A DNA stretch of 64,000 nt from Gammaproteobacteria bacterium (GCA_003164785.1 PLUE01000008.1:26089-90088), one strand, 5' to 3'; counted from the first letter of the stretch, positions 29,221 to 38,010 are shown. Program-made: numbers and translations. The notes: generated by a model from the sequence alone, not told the origin.

Positions 29221-31521
29221 CTAAGGGGTGACCGACAGGGGCTGCGGATGCCCGATGATATATCCCTGAACGAAATCGATCCCCATCCTCTTCACGGTGT
29301 CCAACGACAGCTGGTCCTCCACCTGCTCGGCGACGATGCGAAAATTCAGGGTTCGCGACAATTCGACCATGGCGGCGACCATGGCTTGGTTGACGGTATC
29401 CACGGCGAGACTGCGGATGAAGGATCCGTCGATTTTCAAGTAATCCATGGGCAACGTCTTCAAGGTTGCGAAGGAACTCAAGCCGCTGCCGAAATCGTCC
29501 AACGCGAACTCGCAACCCATTCCGCGCAGCACACCGATGAAGCGCCGCGCGTGGTCGAGATTGGCGATCACGGAGCTCTCGGTGAGTTCGAAACAAATGT
29601 CAGCAGGGCTCGCGCCCGTGTGATCGAAGCAATCGACCACGAATTCCAGAAATTCCGGATCGCCCAAGGTCTGTCCGGCGATGTTGATCGCGACGCTGCG
29701 GCCGGGGGGCAGCTTCATGCCGCCGCGTCCCAGCGCGGACAACACGGCTTGCACCACCCACCGATCGACATGCGGCATCAGCCGGTAACGTTCGGCGGCG
29801 CGAATGAATTCCGACGGCGGTGCGCCGGGCTGCCCGTTCTCGCCGATCATTCGCAGGAACACCTCGATGGCCGGTCCGCGCAGCGCCCCCCGGGCGGGCA
29901 CGATCTGTTGGTAGTAGAGCTCGAACTTGTTCTCGCGCAGGGCGCTCTGTAATTTCTGCAGCCACTGGATCTCTCCGCTTTGCCGCGCACTCGCCTCTTC
30001 TCGCGCGGAATACACGTGCACGTGCACCCCACCCTGCTTCTTGGCGACATAGCACGCGGAGTCCGCCGAGCTCATCAGGTCTTCGATGGTGCAGCCGCCC
30101 TGGCCGATTTCCACGAGCCCGATGCTCACGCCGATGTTGAATATCTTGTCCCTCCAGACGAAGCGATAATCGCTGACCGACCGCACGACGTCGTCGGCGA
30201 TCTGCCGTGCCTTCTCGAGCGGACAGCCGACCAGCAGCAGCGCGAATTCATCGCCGCCGATGCGCGCCACCGTATCGGAGTCGCGCACCGCCTCTTTGAT
30301 GATCGAAGCCACCTCGCGCAGCATGTTGTCGCCGGCGGTATGCCCGCACGTGTCGTTCACCACCTTGAACCGGTCGAGATCCAGGTAGCACAGTGCATGC
30401 GCCGCATTCCCGGTCTGCGCCGACTCCATGGCCTCCTGCAGCCGCCGTTCGAAATCGCGCCGATTCACCAAGCCGGTGAGCGCGTCGTGGCTCGCTTGAT
30501 AGGTCATCTGCCGCGTGAGGCCGCGCAGCTCGCTGGTGTCGTGCAGGACCAGAACCAATCCCATGGGCTCCTTGGTATCCGAGGTGAGCGGCGATACGCT
30601 CAGTTCCACCGAACGTTCCGCGGCGCCGTTGACCGGCACCAGCACGGCGCGTCTGCCCATGGAAACCCGCCCGCCGGCGGCGAGCGCCATGCGGACCGGA
30701 TCGCCGAGCGAGCGTCGGTCGGATTCGTCGACCAGGGAGGCGACCTCGGCAAAGAACTTGCCGATGACCTGATCCACGCGTTGACTCAACAGCGTCTCCG
30801 CGGAGAGATTGATGTAGTCGATCCGGCCTTCCGTATTGACCGTGATGACGCTTTCACCCATGGCATCCAACGTGACCATGGATCTTGGCCGAGCAGGCGA
30901 CGTCAGCCCCGAGAGCGATGCCTCCGGCATCATCTCCAGTGCCGTAAGCAACAAGGCTGGCTCGCCCGAGCTGTCGATCAATGTGCTGGACAATTCGACC
31001 CGCGTGACCAGGCCGTGCGCGCCCGCGAGATCCACTTCGTAGCGCTCGGCGGCGGGTTCGCCGCTCAGACGTCGGCGCAGATTATGCTCGACCAACTCGA
31101 CATATTCTTTGCCGACGAAATCGCTCAATGGCCTGCCGATGACCTGGTTCGCAGGCAGGCCCAACAAGGTCAAGAACCGCGAATTGGCGAAAAGAATCTG
31201 GTTCCGATGCACCAGCACCGCGTCATGCACGGTCTCGACCAAATGTTGGAACAGTTGTTCGCGGCCTTGCATGCTCGCGCCGCGCTGTTCGAGGCTCTCC
31301 AGGAGCCTGTTGACCGCCGCGCCGAGTTGCTCCAGCGATTTCTGCTTGCCCTCGAGCCCGAGGCGACCCGCCGTTCCGGACTCAAAAGTCAACCGGCGAA
31401 TCTGCTCCGAAAATTCGGTTACGGCCTGCTCCTGGCGCCTCTTCCAAACGAAAAGCACACCGACGCCCACGGCCAACGCAGCAAAAATGGAAAACCAGGC
31501 AACAGCGGAAGGCAGGAGCAA
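29221..31521 (-). CDS. Membrane-anchored PAS-GGDEF-EAL protein (cyclic-di-GMP turnover)
   Basis: A protein of about 766 residues with one N-terminal helix, a coiled linker, two PAS-like domains (about 90-200 and 215-330), GGDEF (about 340-500) and EAL (about 515-760). The GGDEF motif RIGGDEF is intact with an RDSD inhibitory site five residues before it, which suggests an active, product-inhibited cyclase. The EAL signature reads EVFLRM and the late motif AEQVE instead of AEGVE, so phosphodiesterase activity is less certain, although ELTES and DDFGSG are present. No ATG lies near the start; TTG at 31521 has GAGG upstream and leads straight into the helix. Another in-frame TTG lies at 31620. 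Confidence 0.88.
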   Translation of the reverse strand: MLLPSAVAWFSIFAALAVGVGVLFVWKRRQEQAVTEFSEQIRRLTFESGTAGRLGLEGKQKSLEQLGAAVNRLLESLEQRGASMQGREQLFQHLVETVHDAVLVHRNQILFANSRFLTLLGLPANQVIGRPLSDFVGKEYVELVEHNLRRRLSGEPAAERYEVDLAGAHGLVTRVELSSTLIDSSGEPALLLTALEMMPEASLSGLTSPARPRSMVTLDAMGESVITVNTEGRIDYINLSAETLLSQRVDQVIGKFFAEVASLVDESDRRSLGDPVRMALAAGGRVSMGRRAVLVPVNGAAERSVELSVSPLTSDTKEPMGLVLVLHDTSELRGLTRQMTYQASHDALTGLVNRRDFERRLQEAMESAQTGNAAHALCYLDLDRFKVVNDTCGHTAGDNMLREVASIIKEAVRDSDTVARIGGDEFALLLVGCPLEKARQIADDVVRSVSDYRFVWRDKIFNIGVSIGLVEIGQGGCTIEDLMSSADSACYVAKKQGGVHVHVYSAREEASARQSGEIQWLQKLQSALRENKFELYYQQIVPARGALRGPAIEVFLRMIGENGQPGAPPSEFIRAAERYRLMPHVDRWVVQAVLSALGRGGMKLPPGRSVAINIAGQTLGDPEFLEFVVDCFDHTGASPADICFELTESSVIANLDHARRFIGVLRGMGCEFALDDFGSGLSSFATLKTLPMDYLKIDGSFIRSLAVDTVNQAMVAAMVELSRTLNFRIVAEQVEDQLSLDTVKRMGIDFVQGYIIGHPQPLSVTP

Positions 31522-31682
31522 CGCGAACCTCGGTGACGACGAACTCTGGCAACGCGTAAAATTTGGGTCCCCTGCGGGTTGAATGCATTGCGGCGCGCCG
31601 TGTGTTGGAGAATAGCGCAAGGGACTCGCGTACCCTGTGGAAATTGACCATAATCAGCGGTCTAAATCACGCGCGAGAATTT

Positions 31683-32333
31683 ATGGACACGTTGGCAGCT
31701 CGGCAGCAGATGGTCGATCAGCAAATTCGCACCTGGGAGGTGCTCGATCCGCGCGTGCTCGACGTGCTTTGCGCGGTCCCGCGTGAAGCCTTCGTGCCGC
31801 CCGCATATCGCGAACTCGCGTTTGCCGACACTCCCATTCCCATCGGATTCGGCCAATCGATGTTGACTCCGGTGCTGCAGGGTCGGATTCTGCAGGCCCT
31901 CAACGTCGGCGCCTCGGACAGCGTGCTCGAGATCGGCACCGGCACGGGTTACCTGAGCGCATGTTTGAGCCTGCTCGGACGCACCACCCACTCGATCGAC
32001 ATTCGCAGCGAGTTCACGGCGGCAGCCACGGAGAACCTTCGGGCCGTACCGAAGGCACGGGTGCAGCTCGAAACCCGCGACGCCTTCGACGGCGCCGAAT
32101 TCGGCGAATATGACGCCATCGCGGTCACCGGTTCGATGCCGGTTTACGCCACCTGCTTCGAAAAGGCCTTGCGTGTCGGCGGCCGGCTGTTCGCCGTCGT
32201 CGGCGTTGCGCCGGTGATGGACGCCGTGCTGGTACGGCGCGTGGACAATACGGAATGGATTCGCGAAAGCCTGTTCGAGACGGTCATCGAGCCGCTGACG
32301 AACGCGCCGGCCCCGCAAGGATTCGTGTTCTGA
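31683..32333 (+). CDS. Protein-L-isoaspartate O-methyltransferase family protein
   Basis: A 216-residue SAM-dependent methyltransferase of the PCMT family. The SAM loop is VLEIGTGTGYLSACLSLLG (about 80-98), preceded by the family motif GFGQSMLTPVLQGRILQAL. In related bacteria this divergent PCMT-like protein also lies before a rhodanese gene and tolC, and isoaspartate repair by it is not shown. The ATG at 31683 gives the usual N terminus MDTLAARQQMVDQQIRTWEV. Its stop overlaps the rhodanese start (TGATG). Confidence 0.88.
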   Translation: MDTLAARQQMVDQQIRTWEVLDPRVLDVLCAVPREAFVPPAYRELAFADTPIPIGFGQSMLTPVLQGRILQALNVGASDSVLEIGTGTGYLSACLSLLGRTTHSIDIRSEFTAAATENLRAVPKARVQLETRDAFDGAEFGEYDAIAVTGSMPVYATCFEKALRVGGRLFAVVGVAPVMDAVLVRRVDNTEWIRESLFETVIEPLTNAPAPQGFVF

Positions 32334-32656
32334 TGATCAAGGAAATCACCCCGCAGGAATTCCTGGAACGCCGTGGCGAAGGCGTCGACATGCAATTGGT
32401 GGACGTACGGGAGGACTGGGAGATTCAGCTCGCTCCGGTTCCGTCCGCGCTCACGCACATTCCCATGGGTGAAATCGCCGACCGACTGGGCGAGCTCGAC
32501 CCCGGTAAAGAGACGGTCGTGATCTGCCGTTCGGGAGGCCGCAGCATGGAAGTTGCCCGATTCCTGGCCGCACACGGCTTCGGAACCGTTTTTAATGTCA
32601 CCGGCGGAATCCTAAAGTGGTCCCGTGATCTGGACCCGCAGATCCCACAGTACTAA
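32333..32656 (+). CDS. Rhodanese-like domain protein
   Basis: A 107-residue single rhodanese domain. The active-site loop reads VVICRSGGRSMEVARFL, with the catalytic Cys at about residue 65. The domain may carry persulfide sulfur, but the acceptor is unknown. The start overlaps the stop of the methyltransferase-like gene, so both are translated together. It precedes tolC, a conserved neighbourhood. Confidence 0.9.
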   Translation: MIKEITPQEFLERRGEGVDMQLVDVREDWEIQLAPVPSALTHIPMGEIADRLGELDPGKETVVICRSGGRSMEVARFLAAHGFGTVFNVTGGILKWSRDLDPQIPQY

Positions 32657-32669
32657 ATCAACTTCTCAA

Positions 32670-32693
32670 GGTGTTATAGTTGCATATAACACC
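32670..32693. promoter_or_regulatory. Perfect palindrome upstream of tolC
   Basis: GGTGTTATA and TATAACACC form a perfect 9-bp inverted repeat around a 6-base centre, 28 bp before the tolC ATG. Its size and AT-rich core resemble operators of MarR- or TetR-type regulators, which often control tolC-linked efflux. No such regulator gene is in the window. Confidence 0.6.
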
Positions 32694-32720
32694 GGGTATG
32701 CCGATGGTAACGGACAGGGA

Positions 32721-34175
32721 ATGAAGCGTTCATTGACGTTGGTCGCATGTCTCGTCAGCTTCCATGTCGCGTCGGCAGCGGATCTGGTCGGCGTGTATCA
32801 GCGGGCGCTGCAAAACGATCCCCAGCTGCGGGAAGCCGAAGCCACACGCCTGGCGGCGCTGGAAGCGAAACCCCAGGCTCTCGCCGCCATGCTGCCGCAG
32901 TTGACCGGCAGCGGCTTGGTCAGTCGGGAGCGGGATCGGGGCTCATCGAACACCACCGAATCGGTCAGTGTTCCCGGCGGTCCCTCGTTCCTCGAGAGCT
33001 TCCCGTTCGAGGGGCGCACCACCACCTACAATCACAAATATGGCGTCGACCTCAAACAGAACTTGTTTCGCTGGGAGAACTGGGTCGCGCTGGAAAGAGC
33101 CGATTCCCAGGTGGCTCAGGCCGAAGCGGATTACCAGGCCGCCCAGCAAGACCTGATGTCGCGCGTTGCGCAGCGCTATTTCGACGTGCTGTCCGCGGAG
33201 GACGTCCTCGAGGCTCAGGAAGGAGCCCTATCCTCCGTCAGTCGCCAGTTGGAACAGGCCGAGACGCGTTACGCGGTGGGATTGATCGCGATCACCGACG
33301 TGCAGGAAGCGCGTGCCTCACACGACAGCAGCGCCGCCGCCGTCATCGACGCCAAGCGGCAGGTGGCGTCCGCCCAGGAAGGTCTGCGTGAAATCACCGG
33401 CGACCTGTTCGACACCCTGGCGCGGCCGATCGAACCCTTCGAACTGAGCAACCCCGACCCCATCAGTGAGGACCGGTGGGTCGACATGGCCTTGCAACAG
33501 AATCTATCCCTGGTATCCAGTCGTTTGGCGGCCGATATCGCGCGCGAGGCCGTGAGCGCCGCGCGCGGCGGACACTACCCGTCGCTCGACCTGGTGGCCA
33601 ACGGCTCGAAGGTCACCAGCAATGGCAGCAGCATCAACACGGACGGCACGCCCTACGGCAGCCAAACCCTCGACCAGACGCAACGCACGATCGGCCTGCA
33701 GCTGACATTTCCCCTGTATTCGGGCGGCATGGTGTCGTCCCAGGTGCGGCAGGCCGTCTACCAGCAACGCGCGGCGAAGGAACGCGTGGAGCGCGTGGCG
33801 CGCCAGACCGAACACGATGCACGCGACTCGTACCTCGGGGTGCTTTCGGAAATTTCACGCGTCAAGGCTCTGCGCCGCGCGGTCGAGTCGAATGCCACCG
33901 CGCTCAATGCCACGCAATCCGGCTATGAAGCCGGCACACGCACCGCGGTGGACGTGCTCGAGTCCCGCAGACTATGGATCCAGGCCCAGACCGATTATTC
34001 GCGCAGCCGCTACGACTATATGATCAACATGCTCAAACTCGAACAGGCTGCGGGGATCCTCTCGGAGGAAAGCCTGAATCGCATCAACACCCTCCTCAAG
34101 GATCAGCCGCGCCCGGTCGAGGGGCGCCCGGCTGAGGGGCGCCCGGCCGACGAGCCGCCAACAGCGGCTCGATGA
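32721..34175 (+). CDS. tolC: TolC-family outer-membrane channel
   Basis: Outer-membrane exit duct for efflux pumps and type I secretion. The 484-residue protein has a signal peptide (MKRSLTLVACLVSFHVASAA), then DLVGVYQRALQNDPQL and two OEP repeats with long coiled-coil helices, as usual for TolC. The C-terminal tail consists of a five-residue repeat (RPVEG, RPAEG, RPADE). The ATG at 32721 has AGGGA upstream. The last 80 bp overlap the 3' end of convergent waaA. Confidence 0.93.
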   Translation: MKRSLTLVACLVSFHVASAADLVGVYQRALQNDPQLREAEATRLAALEAKPQALAAMLPQLTGSGLVSRERDRGSSNTTESVSVPGGPSFLESFPFEGRTTTYNHKYGVDLKQNLFRWENWVALERADSQVAQAEADYQAAQQDLMSRVAQRYFDVLSAEDVLEAQEGALSSVSRQLEQAETRYAVGLIAITDVQEARASHDSSAAAVIDAKRQVASAQEGLREITGDLFDTLARPIEPFELSNPDPISEDRWVDMALQQNLSLVSSRLAADIAREAVSAARGGHYPSLDLVANGSKVTSNGSSINTDGTPYGSQTLDQTQRTIGLQLTFPLYSGGMVSSQVRQAVYQQRAAKERVERVARQTEHDARDSYLGVLSEISRVKALRRAVESNATALNATQSGYEAGTRTAVDVLESRRLWIQAQTDYSRSRYDYMINMLKLEQAAGILSEESLNRINTLLKDQPRPVEGRPAEGRPADEPPTAAR

Positions 34176-35445
34176 GCTCGACGAGTCGCCGCAAGCTTCC
34201 TCGATTCACGCCGACGACGTGAAGCCCGCGCCCGCCCACGGTCGCACGCCTTGCCCCGTCGCTCAGGAGCTCCATCACCTTGAGCGCCAGATCGGCCGAG
34301 TCCCCGACCTGCAATGCCGCGCCCTCGCGCAATAGGAGGGCCGCAATTTCCCTGGCATTCGCCTGATACGGCCCGGTGATGACGGGCACGCCCAGGGCGG
34401 CCGGTTCGAGCAGATTGTGTCCGCCCACGGGCACCAGACTGCCGCCCACGAAGGCCACATCCACGGACGCATACAGGCTGGCAAGCTCGCCCACCGTATC
34501 GACCAACAGCACCTGAACATCGGGGCGCACCGCATTGTCGCTGCTGCGACGTTCGAAGCGAACGCCGCATCGGTTCAGCAGGTCGGCGACGGCCTGGAAG
34601 CGCTCCGGATGGCGCGGCACCAGCAACAGCAGCGCGCCGGGCAGGGCAGCCTGCACTGAGGAATGCGCGGCCAACGCCAGTTCCTCCTCCCCGTGGTGCG
34701 TACTCCCCGCAATCCAAACGGGCCGATCCGGCCAATAGGCCGCCCTCAATTTGCGCCCGAGCTCGAGGACGCCCCCGTCGAACTCGATGTCGAACTTCAG
34801 ATTGCCGACCACATGAGTGCGGGTGCGTTGCGCTCCGATGGCGATGAAGCGCTCCGCATCCTCGGCGCTTTGCGCCGCCACGACGGTGTCCCCCGCAAAC
34901 ACATCGCGGAACAGGCCACCGAACCGGCGATAGCGCGCCACGGACTTCTCGGACAGCCGAGCATTGGCGAGGACGACGGGAATCCCGAGCTGACGGCACC
35001 GATGGAATAGATTCGGCCAGAGCTCCGTTTCCATGACGATCGCCAGCCGCGGATGCGCGCGCGCCAGGAATCGACGCATGGAACCGGGCGTGTCGTAGGG
35101 GAGAAAGCGCACGACGACGGAAGCACCGAAGAGCGCGGCGGCGCGCGCGCGCCCCGTCGGCGTCGCGGTCGTCAAGATCAACGACATATCCGGATACTGG
35201 ATCCGCAACGCCCGGATCAGCGGCGCTGCCGCCGTGACCTCTCCCAGAGACACCGCGTGGACCCACAGGACTTCAGTCGCAGGCAAGCGCGGCCCGAAGC
35301 CGAACCGCTCGCGCATGCCGACACGATAGGCGGGATTCTCCACGCTCCGCCACACAACCGCCGCCAATGCGACAGGCCGCAGCAGATAGGTCAGCAACGT
35401 ATAAATGGTTCTCAAGACGCGTAGCCCGCGAGCAGCCACCCCCAC
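34096..35445 (-). CDS. waaA: 3-deoxy-D-manno-octulosonic acid (Kdo) transferase
   Basis: Inner-membrane-associated glycosyltransferase that adds Kdo to lipid A precursor. The protein of up to 449 residues has an N-terminal anchor (LRTIYTLLTYLLRPVAL), the acceptor motif WVHAVSLGEVTAAAPLI with its catalytic Glu, and the nucleotide-sugar part VGGSLVPVGGHNLLEPAALGVP. Its tail carries a five-residue repeat (RPGAP, QPGAP, RPGAA) from the same DNA repeats as the TolC tail. The listed GTG start overlaps kdkA by 34 bp; a TTG at 35415 that overlaps the kdkA stop is an equally good start. Confidence 0.94.
   Translation of the reverse strand: MGVAARGLRVLRTIYTLLTYLLRPVALAAVVWRSVENPAYRVGMRERFGFGPRLPATEVLWVHAVSLGEVTAAAPLIRALRIQYPDMSLILTTATPTGRARAAALFGASVVVRFLPYDTPGSMRRFLARAHPRLAIVMETELWPNLFHRCRQLGIPVVLANARLSEKSVARYRRFGGLFRDVFAGDTVVAAQSAEDAERFIAIGAQRTRTHVVGNLKFDIEFDGGVLELGRKLRAAYWPDRPVWIAGSTHHGEEELALAAHSSVQAALPGALLLLVPRHPERFQAVADLLNRCGVRFERRSSDNAVRPDVQVLLVDTVGELASLYASVDVAFVGGSLVPVGGHNLLEPAALGVPVITGPYQANAREIAALLLREGAALQVGDSADLALKVMELLSDGARRATVGGRGLHVVGVNRGSLRRLVELIEPLLAARRPGAPQPGAPRPGAADP
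34109..34153. repeat. 15-bp tandem repeats coding on both strands
   Basis: Three 15-bp units start with GCGCCCGG at 34109, 34124 and 34139. They lie in the antiparallel overlap of tolC and waaA and encode pentapeptide repeats in both proteins. Confidence 0.85.
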
Positions 35446-36161
35446 GCCGCGCTTGGGAACCGGTCGGCGGGCAGGTGCCGCGCCACCTTGACCAGCGAGC
35501 GCTGCAACCGCGACAGATTCCGTCGCGCCCAGGGCCCTGGCGCACGAAGTCTTCCGCGATCGAAATCGATCACGCTCACCGTGCCCTTCTCGTCGAGGAG
35601 GACGTTGTGCGCATTCAGATCCGCATGATCCACGCGTGCGGCGTGAAAGCGCGCAACGGTTGCGCCGATCTCACGCCATGTACGCTCGTCCACGACCGTT
35701 CGCGCCAGTATCGAGCTCAACGGCTCGGCACCCACGATTCGCTGGGTGATGAGGTCGCATCGATACCAAAGCCCGTGCCGCGTATAGCGCGCGGCGACCG
35801 GCGTCGGCACCGGCAACCCACGCCGCACGAGCGCCGCGAGCAAGCGCCATTCCAAGAACGCGCGCACCCGGGTTTCGCCCGCCCAGACATAGCGATCCCG
35901 GGAAATTCGCGCGATGAAGCCGCCGCGGCGATAATGCCGCAGCGCCCACTGATGCGGCGTCGACGCGATGAACCACGCCGAACCGCGCCCGCGCGTCACA
36001 TCGGAGAGTTCGCCCCGCTCCGCCCAGAACGTCGGCTCGAACACGCTCATCGTCGCGGCGAACCCTGACCCGCCCGTGCCCGCCACATTGCCAAGGCTGG
36101 CCGGATCAGCCAGCATGGCGCCGCTGGCAGTGGCAATGCGTTGGCCGCCGTCGTTCGTCAT
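35412..36161 (-). CDS. kdkA: 3-deoxy-D-manno-octulosonic acid kinase
   Basis: Phosphorylates the Kdo residue of the LPS inner core. The 249-residue protein has the kinase-like WALRHYRRGGFIARISRDRYVW region and the catalytic loop DHADLNAHNVLLDEKGTVSVIDFDRGRLR (about 178-206). Such kinases occur in bacteria with a single Kdo. Its stop overlaps the alternative waaA start (TTGA). Its ATG is only 18 bp from the divergent GT9 start, so any promoter for either must lie inside the other gene. Confidence 0.9.
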   Translation of the reverse strand: MTNDGGQRIATASGAMLADPASLGNVAGTGGSGFAATMSVFEPTFWAERGELSDVTRGRGSAWFIASTPHQWALRHYRRGGFIARISRDRYVWAGETRVRAFLEWRLLAALVRRGLPVPTPVAARYTRHGLWYRCDLITQRIVGAEPLSSILARTVVDERTWREIGATVARFHAARVDHADLNAHNVLLDEKGTVSVIDFDRGRLRAPGPWARRNLSRLQRSLVKVARHLPADRFPSAAWGWLLAGYAS

Positions 36162-36179
36162 TATTCTGAGCGCATCCTT

Positions 36180-37250
36180 ATGCCAAAGCAGTCCGATTCA
36201 CCGCCGCGCAGCGTCTGTGTGCTGCGCCTCTCGGCCATCGGTGATGCCTGCCACGCCGCGGCGGCCCTGCACGCGTTGCAGATGGCATGGCCGCAAACCC
36301 GGTTCACTTGGATCATCGGTAAACTCGAAGCCAAGCTCATGTCGGCGATACTTCTTGACGTCGAGTTTATCATCTTCGACAAGAGCTCAACGGCCGGCGA
36401 ACTCATGCGCTTGCGCAAGGTGCTGAAGCCGAGGCGTTTCGACCTCGTGCTGGATCTGCAGCTCTCGCTGCGCGCGAGCATGGTCTCCCTGCTGTTGCGC
36501 TCGCCTCTCAAACTTGGCTTCGACCGGGCGCGCGCGCGCGAACTGCAATGGCTCTTCACCAATGCCCGGATCGCGCCCGCGGCCTCGGAACACGTTCTGG
36601 ATTCGTTCCTGGGTTTCGTCCGGTGGTGTGATGTCGAACCGGGGCCGCCGTCGTGGAACCTCGTGCTTCCCGATGACGCGAAGCGCTACGCAGAGCGCCT
36701 GATTCCCGATGATCGCCCGACTCTGGTGATCAGCCCCTGCTCCAGTCACACCCTCCGGAACTGGTCGGCGGAGCGCTACGCCGCGGTGGCCGACCACGCG
36801 GCCCGTGTCCATGGCATGCGCGTCATCGTGGCCGGCGGCCGCAGCCCGCTCGAACGCAACATGGGAGCAGCCATCGAAGCCGCTGCGGCGCCCGGCACGC
36901 GGATCGTCAACCAAGTGGCTCGGGACACGCTGCCCGAGATGCTCGGGCTGCTGGCCAGCGCCACCGCGCTGCTCACACCGGACTCCGGACCCGCACATAT
37001 GGCGACAATGGTGGCCACGCCGGTCATCGGACTCTATGCGGCCACCCGCACCGCCAGGGCGGGCCCCTATTACAGCCGGCAATGGTGCGTGGACAAATAC
37101 GACGAGGCGGCGCGGATGATATTCCACAAGCCCGCGAGCGAGATTCCGTGGACCGAGAAAATCGAACGTCCCGGCGTCATGGAATTGATCAGCGTGGCCG
37201 AGGTGACGGCCAAGCTCGATGCCCTGCTCGGCACCTTGAAAGTTCGCTAA
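36180..37250 (+). CDS. Glycosyltransferase family 9 (heptosyltransferase-like)
   Basis: A 356-residue enzyme of the heptosyltransferase family, which transfers ADP-heptose to LPS core. The N terminus VLRLSAIGDACHAAAAL and the C-terminal donor site LLTPDSGPAHMATMVATPVIGLYA (about 275-298) are characteristic. The ATG at 36180 gives the usual N terminus; the longer frame runs into the divergent kdkA start. Whether it is WaaC, WaaF or WaaQ type cannot be decided. Nine bases later the DUF6165-type gene starts. Confidence 0.88.
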   Translation: MPKQSDSPPRSVCVLRLSAIGDACHAAAALHALQMAWPQTRFTWIIGKLEAKLMSAILLDVEFIIFDKSSTAGELMRLRKVLKPRRFDLVLDLQLSLRASMVSLLLRSPLKLGFDRARARELQWLFTNARIAPAASEHVLDSFLGFVRWCDVEPGPPSWNLVLPDDAKRYAERLIPDDRPTLVISPCSSHTLRNWSAERYAAVADHAARVHGMRVIVAGGRSPLERNMGAAIEAAAAPGTRIVNQVARDTLPEMLGLLASATALLTPDSGPAHMATMVATPVIGLYAATRTARAGPYYSRQWCVDKYDEAARMIFHKPASEIPWTEKIERPGVMELISVAEVTAKLDALLGTLKVR

Positions 37251-37259
37251 GATGCCGGC

Positions 37260-37667
37260 ATGAAAGAGATCAAGGTTCCAGTCTCACCCGGCGAATTGCT
37301 GGATAAGATCACCATTCTGCGCATCAAGGCGCAGCGCATGAGCAACCCCGCGAAGGTGGCCAACGTACGGTTCGAACTGACCGCCCTGCAGGCCACCTGG
37401 GCCGCTGCCAGCGACCCCGCCGCTGCGGGCGCCGCCGCCATGGGTGTCGACGCCGAGATCAGCGCCTTGATGGCGGTCAACGAGCGCCTGTGGGTGATCG
37501 AGGACGACATTCGCGACAAGGAGCGGGCACAGACATTCGACGCAGAGTTCATCCGGCTCGCCCGTGCCGTGTACATCGAGAACGATGAGCGGGCGGCCAT
37601 CAAGCGCCGCATCAACGTGAAGCTCGGCTCGAGCATCATCGAAGAGAAGTCCTACCAGAGTTACTAG
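37260..37667 (+). CDS. DUF6165-type small protein of LPS loci
   Basis: A 135-residue soluble protein beginning MKEIKVPVSPGELLDKITILRIKAQRM, a start typical of the small family listed as DUF6165 that accompanies glycosyltransferase genes. It is mostly helical, with an Ala-rich linker near 40-60. No catalytic motif is visible. It is coupled to the GT9 gene and may assist LPS core assembly, but its function is unknown. Confidence 0.7.
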   Translation: MKEIKVPVSPGELLDKITILRIKAQRMSNPAKVANVRFELTALQATWAAASDPAAAGAAAMGVDAEISALMAVNERLWVIEDDIRDKERAQTFDAEFIRLARAVYIENDERAAIKRRINVKLGSSIIEEKSYQSY

Positions 37668-37695
37668 GCTTATTGACGCGCTACGCGCGACATTA

Positions 37696-37716
37696 ACGGG
37701 GTCGGGGCGACCCCGT
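37696..37716. terminator. Hairpin between DUF6165 gene and zinc-finger gene
   Basis: ACGGGGTCG and CGACCCCGT form a perfect 9-bp stem with a GGG loop between two convergent genes. Smaller hairpins flank it at 37677-37687 (CGCG stem) and 37723-37736 (TATCCG with CGGATA). There is no T run. The cluster may block transcription in both directions. Confidence 0.4.
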
Positions 37717-37758
37717 CCGAGATATCCGGTCGGATAAAGACAGGAAGGCGGGGCGGGG

Positions 37759-38010
37759 TTATTGGCCGGGCTGGATGACCTCGTGCGGGGTGCGGTGAAG
37801 GGTGTATTCGGCGCCGCAGTAACTGCACTTCGCCCAGCCGGCCGCCTCGATCGCCAAGTACACCTTGGGATGCGAGTTCCACAGGAACATGCCCGGCATG
37901 GGGCACGACAACGGCAAATCCGCGGGTGTCACCGTGTATTGATGCAGCGCGTTGGGCTGGATCAAATTGTGCTTCGAATCGTCTTGAACCATCGCCGGCA
38001 TCGTCGTCAC
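37759..38010 (-). CDS. CHCC-type zinc-finger protein
   Basis: An 83-residue protein of the zf-CHCC family, related to the zinc-binding part of mitochondrial complex I subunit NDUFS6. The ligands are Cys in LSCPMPG, His in WNSHPKVYL and the pair CSYC. The start overlaps the stop of the glnE-dcp fusion gene by 4 bp (ATGA), so the two are coupled. The cellular role is unknown. Confidence 0.85.
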   Translation of the reverse strand: MTTMPAMVQDDSKHNLIQPNALHQYTVTPADLPLSCPMPGMFLWNSHPKVYLAIEAAGWAKCSYCGAEYTLHRTPHEVIQPGQ

